Source: Erythrobacter dokdonensis DSW-74
GTDB lineage: Bacteria; Pseudomonadota; Alphaproteobacteria; Sphingomonadales; Sphingomonadaceae
NCBI RefSeq assembly: GCF_001677335.1
Contig: NZ_LZYB01000002.1
Coordinates: 62,001-126,000, forward strand
Reading direction: 5' to 3'
Length of the DNA stretch: 64,000 bases
A program made the translations under genes and the position numbers. Below, one piece after another: positions 8,133 to 17,488 of this stretch. The first letter of the stretch is position 1; every line of letters starts with the position of its first letter. A model generated the notes under the pieces. It had not been told where the DNA came from and searched no databases. It was given only the letters and a program-made list of their open reading frames with translations.

Positions 8133-8729
8133 TTACATGCTGGCGCCGCTCGCGCCCTCGCCGTCGCCGGAAGAGGCCATTTCGGCTTGCTTGGCGCGGG
8201 CCTGGGCGGGAGTGAGGATTTCCGCGCCTTCGGGAACGGCCACAGTGTTGGCGGTAAGCTGCTGCGCCGAATAGAGCGCCATCAGCGCGCCTTCGGGACT
8301 CACGGCAAAGCTTTCACGGGTGAGGGTAACGATGCCCCCGTCGTTCTGCACAATCACCGTGTCTTCGGCATCGATGGTGTAGACCTTGCCTGCGGGCATG
8401 CCGTCCGCGCTGACCACGGCGGCACCTTCGACCAGCGCGGCATCGCGCTTGGCATTGGCCTCGGCCACCTGCGCATCCATCATCCCGTCGATCTGTTCCT
8501 TGGTGGCGTTGATGCTCGGGCCGGTCTCACCGGTGCCGATCAGGTCGGCGGGGATCGGGGCCTTGTGCTTGCCGGTATCGATCGTGACGATACCATTGGC
8601 GACGCTTTCGACCGTGCCGATCGGATTGCCGTCATTACCGTAGACGGTCGCGCCGACATCCTGCGCGTAGGCAACGGCCGGAGCAGCGGCAAGGAGGGTG
8701 GCGATCAGCGCCAGCTTCACGGATTTCAT
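8133..8729 (-). CDS. exported protein with two PRC-barrel-like repeats
   Basis: A 198-residue secreted protein. The signal peptide is about residues 1-22 (MKSVKLALIATLLAAAPAVAYAQ). I chose the ATG at 8729 because GGAG lies 9 bases upstream; an ATG 15 bases earlier actually overlaps that ribosome-binding site. The mature part contains two similar beta-rich units, VGATVYGNDGNPIGTVESV and EGAAVVSADGMPAGKVYTI, each followed by a stretch of alternating hydrophobic residues, reminiscent of PRC-barrel modules. Between them is a helical segment rich in Ala and acidic residues. Similar proteins are widespread in sphingomonads, without known function. Periplasmic or surface location is likely. Confidence 0.8.
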   Translation of the reverse strand: MKSVKLALIATLLAAAPAVAYAQDVGATVYGNDGNPIGTVESVANGIVTIDTGKHKAPIPADLIGTGETGPSINATKEQIDGMMDAQVAEANAKRDAALVEGAAVVSADGMPAGKVYTIDAEDTVIVQNDGGIVTLTRESFAVSPEGALMALYSAQQLTANTVAVPEGAEILTPAQARAKQAEMASSGDGEGASGASM

Positions 8730-8887
8730 CGATGTTTTCTCCATCTTTGCACTTCATCGTGGGCACTGCCGGGAGGTGGCAGCGGCGGCGGGACACGCGG
8801 GATGCCGGATGGCCCGGAAGGCCGCGGCGATGACCAGCACAAGGAGGCCGGGTTCAAGAGGAGCGCGCATGCAATAAATGCACGAAA

Positions 8888-8909
8888 CCCGCTTCGGTTT
8901 CCTAGCGGG
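8888..8909 (-). terminator. possible terminator after cca
   Basis: On the minus strand, about 70 bases after the cca stop, CCCGCT pairs with AGCGGG over a 10-base loop and is followed by TTTCG and an AT-rich stretch. The stem is short, so this is a weak call. Confidence 0.35.
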
Positions 8910-8976
8910 CCAAAACAGCCGATGGCAACCGCGTCGGCGGCGCTATCCCAACCGTTTATCGCCCCTTAGACGCGGT

Positions 8977-10167
8977 TCACCCCGCTTTGGGCTGCTGCGC
9001 AAGGGCTTCGGTCAGCAATTGCTCGACCCGGGCGGCATCGGGAAAACCTTCAGCGACCCAGCGCTGTTCGACCGTCTGCAGGATCCGCGCAACCGCGGGG
9101 CCGGCGGTCACCCCGCGCGCGACAATGGCCCCGCCCTTGAGCGGGAAGACCGGGGCTGTCCACTGGGCCAAGGCCCGCGCATCAGCGCCCAGCAGCAGCA
9201 GCCGGTCGATCGCCGAAGGCTGGCCGATGCGATAGGCAAGACCATGAAGGCTTTCTGCGTCGCTTGCCGTCCGCTCGGCCGCCATCACCAGACGGGTGCG
9301 CTGGGCCTTCGACAGGCGCAGCCGCGCTGCCACCGTTTCAGCCACGTCCGGAGAGGGCGGCAGCAGGGCGGCAAGGCGCCGAACCGGATCAAGTGCGAAG
9401 CCCTGAGCCTGTTCTGCCGCGATCAGCCTGCCAAGCGCGGCAAGCTGCGCTGCGCAGGCTTCGGGCAGGATCACGCCGAGCACGCCGTTCACCCGCATCC
9501 GCTCCAGCGTCGCATGGGGATCGGGCAGGGCGAGCAGCGCGAGCAATTCGGTCGCAATCCGCTCCCGGCTGAGGCCTTTCAGCGTATGCGCCAGTTCGCT
9601 GCACGCTTCTTCGGCTTGCGGGTCGAGCGCTGCCCCGAACCGCGCCTGAAACCGGAAATACCGCAGAATCCGCAAGTGATCCTCGGCAATTCTCTCGCGC
9701 GGGTCACCGATGAACCGCACCCGCCGTGCCTCGAGATCGGCCAGTCCGCCGAAGTAGTCGCTGATCTTCAGCGTGACCGGATCGGCATAGAGCGCGTTGA
9801 TGGTGAAATCCCGACGCGCGGCGTCCTCGCGCCAGTCGCTGGCAAAGGCGATTGTGGCCCGCCTGCCATCGGTAGCGACATCGCGGCGCAAGGTCGTGAT
9901 TTCCACCGGGCCATCCTTGAGGGTCGCGGTGACGGTACCGTGGTCGATCCCCGTCGGCACGGTGCGGATGCCCGCCGCGCGGCAGCGATGGATCACCTTG
10001 TCGGGGGTGAGAAGGGTGGCACAATCCACGTCATGGACCTCGGCGCCCAAGAGGCTGTCACGCACAGCGCCGCCCACCCAACGGATATTCTCGGCCCCGA
10101 GCGCCGCCGTCAGTGCGGCCAGCCCTGCGCGGTGGGGCCATTCGGCAAGGGCAAGATCACGCAGCAT
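8977..10167 (-). CDS. cca: CCA tRNA nucleotidyltransferase
   Basis: A 396-residue class II nucleotidyltransferase that adds or repairs the 3' CCA of tRNAs. The head domain shows WVGGAVRDSLLG, the metal-binding carboxylates in HDVDCAT, EITTLRRDV, and the RRDFTINALY nucleotide-recognition block; the DHLRILRYFRFQARFG segment then leads into the helical body. The length is usual for alphaproteobacterial enzymes without an HD domain. Its 5' end overlaps the Nudix gene by 11 bases, so the two are co-transcribed. This run (GNAT, DUF1285, Nudix, cca) is a familiar alphaproteobacterial neighbourhood. Confidence 0.93.
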   Translation of the reverse strand: MLRDLALAEWPHRAGLAALTAALGAENIRWVGGAVRDSLLGAEVHDVDCATLLTPDKVIHRCRAAGIRTVPTGIDHGTVTATLKDGPVEITTLRRDVATDGRRATIAFASDWREDAARRDFTINALYADPVTLKISDYFGGLADLEARRVRFIGDPRERIAEDHLRILRYFRFQARFGAALDPQAEEACSELAHTLKGLSRERIATELLALLALPDPHATLERMRVNGVLGVILPEACAAQLAALGRLIAAEQAQGFALDPVRRLAALLPPSPDVAETVAARLRLSKAQRTRLVMAAERTASDAESLHGLAYRIGQPSAIDRLLLLGADARALAQWTAPVFPLKGGAIVARGVTAGPAVARILQTVEQRWVAEGFPDAARVEQLLTEALAQQPKAG

Positions 10168-10786
10168 CGCGAAGCCCTTCGACCGAAATCCGTCGCGACA
10201 GGTTGGCGATGATCGCCGCGGTTACCCCCCAGATCCGGAAACCCTGCCAGTCCATTTCGAGATAGCGCCGTGTGGCACCGCGCCAGAATGTCTCGTTGGT
10301 CGTCCAGCAGGCCGGATCAAGCAGCACCGAAAGCGGCGCCTCGAACCAGTCGGCAACCTCGACCGGATCGGGTTTCAGGTCGAGATCCGGCGGCACCAGG
10401 CCGACGACGGGCGTGACGATGAAGCCGGTGCCGGTGTGATAGAGATCGCTTGTGCCGATCACCCTGACGGCCTCTCGCGGGAGCGCCAGTTCCTCCTCTG
10501 CCTCGCGCAGGGCCGCAGTGACCGCGTCCTCGCCGGGATCGATCTTGCCGCCGGGAAAGGCGACCTGCCCGGGATGATCGCGCATCGAGCGGGGGCGCTG
10601 GGTGAGGATCACCTGCGGATCGTCGGGCACATCGGTTATCGCGATCAGCACCGCGGCCGGTGTGGCCCGGCCCTCGCGTGCGAATTGCGCGTCGGTCAGC
10701 AGGTCGGGGATCGCGCGCGCATGGCCTTCGGCGAACAGGCGCGAAAGCGGCTCGTAGAGGCTGGGGCGGGCGGAAGGTGCGGTCAT
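10157..10786 (-). CDS. Nudix hydrolase, CoA pyrophosphatase-like
   Basis: A 209-residue Nudix protein. The Nudix box is complete, GGKIDPGEDAVTAALREAEEE (about residues 79-99), and is preceded by LTQRPRSMRDHPGQVAFPGG, a signature of the CoA/NudL-like subgroup that cleaves coenzyme A or related pyrophosphates. The gene overlaps DUF1285 by 4 bases upstream and cca by 11 bases downstream. Substrate specificity is inferred from the family signature. Confidence 0.9.
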   Translation of the reverse strand: MTAPSARPSLYEPLSRLFAEGHARAIPDLLTDAQFAREGRATPAAVLIAITDVPDDPQVILTQRPRSMRDHPGQVAFPGGKIDPGEDAVTAALREAEEELALPREAVRVIGTSDLYHTGTGFIVTPVVGLVPPDLDLKPDPVEVADWFEAPLSVLLDPACWTTNETFWRGATRRYLEMDWQGFRIWGVTAAIIANLSRRISVEGLRDAA

Positions 10787-11337
10787 GGCAACAACGGGAA
10801 GGTTGCACCCTTGCTGGCGATCTGCCAGCCGTTTTCATCTGCCCCCTCGGCCAGCGCGATCTCGGCGAGCTGCGCCCAGGTGGAGCGGTTCAGGCGCGCC
10901 TCGCAGCCGCGACGGACATGGAGATAGAGCGCCGGTGTCTCGGCATCGCCTGCTGCGCGCAAGGGGTGATCCGGCCCGGCGATCACCAGATCATCGGTGT
11001 TGAGGCGGAACACCAGCGCATCATCGGCCCGCGCGCAATCGACCGCGATGAAGGCCGCGTCCTCGACCTCGATGGTCAATTTCTCGAAGGGGGTGACGAG
11101 CCAGTATTGCCCGTCCTCGTCGCGTTTCAGCAACCCCGCAAAGGCGCGCACCATCGCCTCGCGCCGGATCGGGTCGCCCTCGTGGTACCAGGTGCCGTCG
11201 GCGGCAATCCGCATCTTGCTGTCGCCGGCCTTCTGCGGTGCCCAGCCTTCCACCGCCGGCAATTTGCGCTGCGCGACGAGATCGGCGATTTCCGCCAGCG
11301 TCAGTTCGGCGAGATAGGGGGGCGGTTCGTAAGGCAT
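10783..11337 (-). CDS. DUF1285 domain-containing protein
   Basis: A 184-residue cytoplasmic protein matching DUF1285: it has the conserved WAPQKAGDSKMRIAADGTWYHEGDPIRRE segment early and the YWLVTPFEKLTIEVEDAAFIAVD segment in the middle. DUF1285 proteins are small, beta-rich and of unknown function. The stop codon overlaps the start of the CoA-type Nudix gene by 4 bases, an arrangement seen in many alphaproteobacteria, so a link with nucleotide or coenzyme housekeeping is possible but unproved. Confidence 0.88.
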   Translation of the reverse strand: MPYEPPPYLAELTLAEIADLVAQRKLPAVEGWAPQKAGDSKMRIAADGTWYHEGDPIRREAMVRAFAGLLKRDEDGQYWLVTPFEKLTIEVEDAAFIAVDCARADDALVFRLNTDDLVIAGPDHPLRAAGDAETPALYLHVRRGCEARLNRSTWAQLAEIALAEGADENGWQIASKGATFPLLP

Positions 11338-11388
11338 TGATCGCGGGATGGCAGACGGAGCGGCGAAGGTGAAGGGGGTAGCTAATGC

Positions 11389-11934
11389 TTATCCCTCCCA
11401 AGGTCCCAGCATGCCTTCCGCCGGCATCGCCGCCAGCGCCGCGCCGCGGGCCAGCAGGCGGTCTGGCTCATACGGGCCGGGGCAGCGCCAGCCGCCGGTC
11501 ATCGCAGCGGAAAAGCCCCAGCGCCCATAGTAGTCCGCATCCCCGATCAGCACCTGCGCAAGCGCGCCTCTTGCGCCCGCTGCCAGTCGCGCATCGGCTT
11601 CCAGCATGGCGCTCATGAGGCCGACACCGAAGCCTTCGCCCTGACGCTCCGGCACCACCGCCACCGGCCCCACCATCACCAGCGGCACCTGACCCTGCTT
11701 CGTCTGCAACGCGATGGGCCAGCACTGGATCGTGCCGACCAGCAATTCATCGGTGTCGAGCACCGCAAAGCTGAGCGCGGGCAACCATGGCATGCCTTCG
11801 CGGATGCGATAGGCGGTGCGCGCGTGGCGGTCCGGCCCGAAGGCACGATCAAGCACCGCTTCGAGCATGGCGGGGTCGACCGCCTCGAGCGGGATCAGTG
11901 TGGCAGTGTCGGCAGGGGTCATCGCCCCGGTCAC
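11389..11934 (-). CDS. GNAT family N-acetyltransferase
   Basis: A 181-residue acetyltransferase-fold protein. The acetyl-CoA-binding region is GPVAVVPERQGEGFGVGLM (about residues 89-107), matching the Q/R-x-x-G-x-G/A motif, and VLIGDADYYGRWGF follows as in the YhbS-like subgroup. The substrate cannot be told from sequence. The start overlaps the stop of the sugar dehydrogenase gene upstream by 4 bases, so it is probably co-transcribed with it. Confidence 0.87.
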   Translation of the reverse strand: MTGAMTPADTATLIPLEAVDPAMLEAVLDRAFGPDRHARTAYRIREGMPWLPALSFAVLDTDELLVGTIQCWPIALQTKQGQVPLVMVGPVAVVPERQGEGFGVGLMSAMLEADARLAAGARGALAQVLIGDADYYGRWGFSAAMTGGWRCPGPYEPDRLLARGAALAAMPAEGMLGPWEG

Positions 11935-13091
11935 TTCGCCGTGAGCTTGAGCACCTGGCCGTCCTTGCCGTCCTGTGCGATCCAGATCGCACCGTCCGGC
12001 CCCTGTTCCACCGAGCGCAGGCGCGCATCGAACTCGTAGCGCGTCACCTCGCGAGCCGTCTCGCCATCAATGGCGACACGCACCAAGGCCTGGCTACCGA
12101 GGCCGGTGATCAGCGCCTCGCCCTTCCAGGCGCCGAACATGTCGGCCGAATAGAAGATCATGTCGCCCGGCGCGATCACCGGAGTCCAGCTGACGGCAGG
12201 CTTCGCAAAGCCGTCATCTGCTGCATGGTCGGGGATCGGATCGCCGTTGTAGTGCTCGCCATTGGAGCGCAGCGGCCAGCCGTAATTGGCACCCGCCTTG
12301 ACGAGATTGAGTTCGTCTCCGCCCGCAGGGCCATGCTCGACATCCCAAAGCCGTCCGCTTGCGTCCCAGTCGAGGCCAAGGATGTTGCGGTGGCCGTAAG
12401 ACCAGATCTCCGCCGTGACCCCGCCTTTGTCGGCCATCGGATTGCCCGCAGCCGGTGTGCCGTCGAGATTGAGGCGCACGATGGAGCCGAGGTTGTTGGT
12501 CGTGTCCTGCGCCGGCTGCATCTTCTGCCGTTCGCCGCTGGCGATGTAGAGATAATGTCCGTCGGGCGAGATGCTGATGCGGTGCGAATAATGGCCGCGG
12601 CCTGTCACCTTGGGGCTCTGCCGCCATATCACGGCAAGGCCTTCGATCGAGCAGCTTTCCGGCTCGCCGCAGACCAGCGTGCCCTTGCCGACCACCGCAC
12701 CGCGCGTATCGCCATCACCCGCCTTGGCCCAGCTCAGGTAGATCGTGCGACGGTCGAGAACGTCCGAGGCTTCTGAGGCCAGAAAAGCAATGTCGCCCAG
12801 CCCGCCCTGTCCGCCATACGCGACATGAGGGAGTCCGCTGACGGTGCCGGTCTTGCCGGTGGTTGTATCGAGGAATTTCATGCTGCCCGATTTCTCGGTC
12901 ACGAACAGCACCGGTGTTCCCGGCGCGAATTCGATCGCCCAGGGCTCATCGAAGCTCCCCATCTCCTCGACCGTGAAGGGCATTTCGCCATTGTCGCTGG
13001 CGGCGGTTTCCCCGGTTTGTGCATTCGCGCAGCTTGCCAGCGCCAGCGCGGAGAAGGACAGTGCGGACATCAGGCGGAAAGAAGGGATCAT
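11931..13091 (-). CDS. PQQ-dependent sugar dehydrogenase family lipoprotein
   Basis: A 386-residue protein of the soluble glucose/sorbosone dehydrogenase family, a six-bladed beta-propeller exported enzyme. The N-terminus has a hydrophobic segment and a lipobox, ALASCANAQ, suggesting a lipoprotein. Family blocks include PWAIEFAPGTPVLFVTEKSG, ISPDGHYLYIASGERQ, SIVRLNLDGTPA, SYGHRNILGLDWD and EHGPAGGDELNLVKAGANYGWP. It would oxidise a sugar or other polyol in the periplasm with PQQ; the true substrate is unknown. I start it at the ATG at 13091, whose bases overlap the start of the divergent rnhB; GGAG lies 11 bases upstream. The long open frame further upstream is antisense to rnhB. Confidence 0.88.
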   Translation of the reverse strand: MIPSFRLMSALSFSALALASCANAQTGETAASDNGEMPFTVEEMGSFDEPWAIEFAPGTPVLFVTEKSGSMKFLDTTTGKTGTVSGLPHVAYGGQGGLGDIAFLASEASDVLDRRTIYLSWAKAGDGDTRGAVVGKGTLVCGEPESCSIEGLAVIWRQSPKVTGRGHYSHRISISPDGHYLYIASGERQKMQPAQDTTNNLGSIVRLNLDGTPAAGNPMADKGGVTAEIWSYGHRNILGLDWDASGRLWDVEHGPAGGDELNLVKAGANYGWPLRSNGEHYNGDPIPDHAADDGFAKPAVSWTPVIAPGDMIFYSADMFGAWKGEALITGLGSQALVRVAIDGETAREVTRYEFDARLRSVEQGPDGAIWIAQDGKDGQVLKLTAK

Positions 13092-13713
13092 GCTAGGGGT
13101 CACTCCGGGTTTTGCGATCGACGGGGAAACGCTGGTCGTCGGTGTTGACGAGGCGGGCCGCGGACCGCTGGCCGGGCCGGTGGTGGCCGCGGCAGTTGTG
13201 CTTGGCCGCGAGATACCTGCGGGGCTCGATGATTCCAAGCGGCTTTCCGCAAAGCGCCGCGCAGTGCTTGACGAAGCGATCCGGGCAGGCTGCTGCTGGT
13301 CCGTGGCGGTAGTGCAGCCGGAAGAGATCGACAGGGTCAATATCTTCCAGGCGACGATGCTCGGCATGACCCGGGCAGTTGCCAGCCTGTCCGCTGCGAT
13401 GGGTGCTCCGTCCTGCGAGGTGCTGATCGATGGCAACATGACACCGGCAGGCCGCTGCGGAGAATGGAACTGGCCCGCGCGCGCCATCGTCGGCGGCGAC
13501 GGGGTCGAGCCGTGTATTTCTGCCGCCTCGATCATCGCCAAGGAGTGGCGCGACCGGCTGATGCTGGAGGCGGCGCGGGCTTTCCCGCACTACGGCTGGG
13601 AGCGCAACAAGGGCTATGGCACGCCTGAACATATGGAGGCGTTGCGCGTCCACGGGCCCAGCCCGCTTCACCGCCGCAGCTTTGCCCCTGTGGCGCAACT
13701 CAGTCTCATCTGA
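13090..13713 (+). CDS. rnhB: ribonuclease HII
   Basis: A 207-residue RNase HII that removes ribonucleotides from RNA-DNA hybrids. The catalytic block VVGVDEAGRGPLAGPVVAAAVV (residues about 16-37) holds the Asp-Glu pair; IDGN and AASIIAKEWRD carry further acidic and structural residues, and HYGWERNKGYGT is the conserved C-terminal block. I use the ATG at 13090, which shares the CATG palindrome with the start of the divergent sugar dehydrogenase. The promoter must therefore lie within the other gene's coding sequence. It precedes ccrM, a gene order conserved in alphaproteobacteria. Confidence 0.92.
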   Translation: MLGVTPGFAIDGETLVVGVDEAGRGPLAGPVVAAAVVLGREIPAGLDDSKRLSAKRRAVLDEAIRAGCCWSVAVVQPEEIDRVNIFQATMLGMTRAVASLSAAMGAPSCEVLIDGNMTPAGRCGEWNWPARAIVGGDGVEPCISAASIIAKEWRDRLMLEAARAFPHYGWERNKGYGTPEHMEALRVHGPSPLHRRSFAPVAQLSLI

Positions 13714-13735
13714 TCGGATTTTTTCACCGATGATT

Positions 13736-13758
13736 GCGCGCAGGTGAGTCCTGCGCGC
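13736..13758 (+). terminator. hairpin after rnhB
   Basis: A perfect 9-bp stem, GCGCGCAGG with CCTGCGCGC, with loop TGAGT, begins 22 bases after the rnhB stop. No T-run follows. A GANTC site (13746-13750) falls in the loop and the first stem base, so the structure overlaps the ccrM control region. Confidence 0.45.
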
Positions 13759-13909
13759 CACACCGCTGCATATCGAGTCTCTTGATGGGAGGGGGACTCA
13801 ACATCTTGTGCCGGTCCTGCTTCGTTCCGCCGGCGGCACAGCCGATTTACCAAGCGTTAACCATGATTGCCGCAAAATTAGGTGCTTGACGCGGACTCCT
13901 CAGGGACTC
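13746..13909. promoter_or_regulatory. cluster of five GANTC (CcrM) sites upstream of ccrM
   Basis: GANTC sequences lie at 13746-13750, 13775-13779, 13795-13799, 13894-13898 and 13905-13909. About one would be expected every 250-300 bases, so five within 164 bases is a clear concentration. GANTC is the target of CcrM, and in Caulobacter methylation state tunes ccrM and other cell-cycle promoters, in part through GcrA. The cluster probably gives methylation feedback on the downstream gene. Confidence 0.75.
13846..13860 (+). promoter_or_regulatory. putative CtrA-binding box upstream of ccrM
   Basis: TTTA, seven bases, then TTAA: one mismatch from the CtrA consensus TTAA-N7-TTAA. It lies about 94 bases before the ccrM GTG, in an AT-richer segment. 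CtrA activates ccrM in Caulobacter, so the site fits known biology. Confidence 0.65.
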
Positions 13910-13914
13910 ATGCC

Positions 13915-13923
13915 TGTGGATAA
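13915..13923 (-). promoter_or_regulatory. DnaA box in the ccrM leader
   Basis: TGTGGATAA is the exact reverse complement of the DnaA box TTATCCACA. It lies 30 bases upstream of the ccrM start, just after the last two GANTC sites. A single 9-mer can occur by chance, but its position beside CtrA-like and GANTC sites makes a regulatory role plausible. Confidence 0.55.
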
Positions 13924-15096
<1,173 letters not shown>

Positions 15097-15105
15097 CGCT
15101 TCGCT

Positions 15106-16218
15106 GTGGCTGATAGCGTCTATCTCCACCCGCTGACACTCGTTTCCGGACCGCAGGCCGCCGACGGCGATGCGGTGCGGCTGGGCGGGTCGATGGCCTA
15201 CGCCCGCGAATTTGCGCTGGTGCTGCGGCGCGAGCGTGCGGTGGCCGAGCGGATCGTCACCACCCCGGCCGGGCTGCCCGATACAATCGCCCGCCTGCCC
15301 GTTGCCGAAGCGCGCGAGGCCGAACGGCAATTCGCCAATCTGAAGAAGGTCCACGCCCCGCTGCAACTGGGCAGCCGTACCATCCGGCTCGATCAGCCCC
15401 AGGTGATGGGTATTCTCAACGTCACGCCCGACAGTTTTTCCGACGGCGGGCAGCATGACGAGGCCGAGGCGGGACGCGCCCATGCTGCCGCGATGCTCGA
15501 AGCAGGCGCAGCGATCATCGATATTGGCGGGGAGAGCACCCGCCCGGGTGCCTCGGCGACCTTCGAGGATGAGGAAATCCGCCGGGTCGTGCCTGCGGTC
15601 GAATATTGTGCCGCGATGGGCGCCGCGATCAGCGTCGATACCCGGCGCGCGGGCGTGCTGTCCGCCGCGCTTGGCGCCGGGGCGCATATGGCCAATGATG
15701 TTTCGGCCCTGCGCTATGACCCGCGCAGTATCGAGGTGGTGGCAGAGCGCGCCTGCCCGGTGGTGCTGATGCACGCGCCGGGGGCGGGCGAGGATCTGCA
15801 CGCGGGCGCAAAATATGCCGACGTCGTCAGCGAGGTGTTCGACTTCCTCAAATCGGCGCGCGAACGCGCGCTTGCAGGCGGCGTGGCCGAGGACCGCATC
15901 ATCCTTGATCCCGGCATCGGCTTCGGCAAGTCGCTGGGCGAAAATCTTTCGCTTATCAATGCTCTGCCGCTATTCCACGCGCTCGGCAGCCCGCTGATGC
16001 TGGGAGCCAGCCGCAAGCGGATGATCGGTGCGCTGTCGAACGAGGAAGAGGCTGACCGCCGCCTCGCCGGGTCGATCGCGCTGGCGATGAAGGGCATGGA
16101 GGCAGGCGTCCACCTGCTGCGGGTCCATGATGTCGCCGAGACGGTGCAGGCGCGAAACGTGTGGCGGGGCTTGCGCGATGCGGCGCTGACCGATTTCAGC
16201 CAGTTGCCCCCGCTCTGA
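15106..16218 (+). CDS. folP: dihydropteroate synthase with N-terminal extension
   Basis: A 370-residue enzyme condensing p-aminobenzoate with dihydropterin pyrophosphate in folate synthesis. The TIM-barrel core begins at about residue 97 with MGILNVTPDSFSDGG and includes IDIGGESTRPGA, SVDTRRAGV, NDVSAL, ILDPGIGFGKSLGEN and GASRKRMIG. The roughly 95 residues before the core are unusual compared with the ~280-residue enzymes of enteric bacteria; I do not recognise a domain in them. The start is a GTG at 15106. It follows ccrM by 9 bases, suggesting co-transcription. Confidence 0.93.
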   Translation: MADSVYLHPLTLVSGPQAADGDAVRLGGSMAYAREFALVLRRERAVAERIVTTPAGLPDTIARLPVAEAREAERQFANLKKVHAPLQLGSRTIRLDQPQVMGILNVTPDSFSDGGQHDEAEAGRAHAAAMLEAGAAIIDIGGESTRPGASATFEDEEIRRVVPAVEYCAAMGAAISVDTRRAGVLSAALGAGAHMANDVSALRYDPRSIEVVAERACPVVLMHAPGAGEDLHAGAKYADVVSEVFDFLKSARERALAGGVAEDRIILDPGIGFGKSLGENLSLINALPLFHALGSPLMLGASRKRMIGALSNEEEADRRLAGSIALAMKGMEAGVHLLRVHDVAETVQARNVWRGLRDAALTDFSQLPPL

Positions 16219-16301
16219 CGGGTTCTTCCGTCACGGTCGCGGCTGTGTCATGGAGCGCGACCACAAGTCCTATCACCCGAATCCCTCCAAGGAGCCTTTC
16301 C

Positions 16302-17480
16302 ATGCGCCCGACGCTGCTTGCCGCCACTGCCCTTGCCGCCCTCGGCCTCGCCGCCGTGCCGCTGATGGCGGAGGATCATGCGCAGCGCGAGGATACGCCG
16401 GTCGCGGTAAGCCTTGCGCCCGACCAGCTGCTGGCGCCCTATTATGCCGAGCTGCGCAAGAAGGTCGTCATGCCCGAGGCCGGTCCGACCCCCGCGCTTT
16501 CGCCCGCCACCACCTTGACCCGTATCGCCTTCGGCAGCTGCAACCACCAGTCGGCGCCGCAGCACATGTGGGCGCAGATTGCCGCCCAGAACCCGCAGCT
16601 GTTCCTGATGATCGGCGACAATGTTTACGGCGACAACGGCTGGGATGCCGACGCCGGGCTTGAATCCCTTCGCCGGTCCTATGCGCTCCAGGCCTCGCAT
16701 CCCGAATTCTCCGGCTTCCGCGCAAAGTTCCCGATGATGGCGACCTGGGATGACCATGATTTCGGCCTCAATGATGCGGGCGGCAGCTTCCCGATGCGGC
16801 GCTGGGGCGAGGAATTGTTCGAGACCTTCTGGGGCTCCTCCGACGCGGTGCGCTCGCGCCCCGGCGTCTATGACAGCACCATCACCGGCCTGGAAGGCAA
16901 ACGCGTGCAGGTGATCCTGCTCGACACCCGCTTTTTCCGTTCCGATCTCAAGCGCATGGAATGGAGCCGCGAGCGTCCGCCGCTCGGCAGCTACCTTCCC
17001 GACAGCGATCCGGCCAAGACCATGCTCGGCTCCGAACAATGGGCGTGGCTCAAGGCTGAACTGGCCAAGCCTGCGGATTTGCGCATTCTCGTCTCCTCGG
17101 TGCAGGTCATTACCGACGCACACCAGTTCGAAGGCTGGACCAATATGCCGGCCGAGCGCGCGAAGCTTTATGACCTGCTGGCGGACCGCGAGGACAGCGG
17201 CCTCGTTATCCTGTCAGGCGATCGCCACGCGGGCGGGATCTACAAGGCCGAGCATAGGGGTGAGACCCTGTGGGAGCTGACCAGCTCCTCGCTCAATCTC
17301 GCCTTCGGCAATGATAATGACCGCAGCACCGCGCGCGAGCCCGATCCGGCGCGCACGACCAAGTTCTTCTCGGTCGAGAATTACGGGCTGGTCGATATCG
17401 ACTGGAAGACGAAGCAGCTGACCATGACGCTGAAGGGCAATGACAGCGGCACGCTGGCGCAGCAGGCGTTCACGTGGTGA
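16302..17480 (+). CDS. alkaline phosphatase D (PhoD-like) family phosphoesterase
   Basis: A 392-residue exported phosphodiesterase/phosphatase of the PhoD-like metallophosphatase group. A signal peptide spans about residues 1-23 and AAGGAG lies 8 bases before the ATG. Metal-binding blocks are FGSCNHQ, MIGDNVYGDN, TWDDHDFGLND and SGDRHAGGIY. The usual N-terminal PhoD beta domain is absent, so it belongs to the shorter subgroup. It would hydrolyse phosphoesters in the periplasm with Fe/Ca-type metals, by analogy. It follows folP by 83 bases and is followed directly by a parS site. Confidence 0.87.
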   Translation: MRPTLLAATALAALGLAAVPLMAEDHAQREDTPVAVSLAPDQLLAPYYAELRKKVVMPEAGPTPALSPATTLTRIAFGSCNHQSAPQHMWAQIAAQNPQLFLMIGDNVYGDNGWDADAGLESLRRSYALQASHPEFSGFRAKFPMMATWDDHDFGLNDAGGSFPMRRWGEELFETFWGSSDAVRSRPGVYDSTITGLEGKRVQVILLDTRFFRSDLKRMEWSRERPPLGSYLPDSDPAKTMLGSEQWAWLKAELAKPADLRILVSSVQVITDAHQFEGWTNMPAERAKLYDLLADREDSGLVILSGDRHAGGIYKAEHRGETLWELTSSSLNLAFGNDNDRSTAREPDPARTTKFFSVENYGLVDIDWKTKQLTMTLKGNDSGTLAQQAFTW

Positions 17481-17488
17481 TGTTCTTT

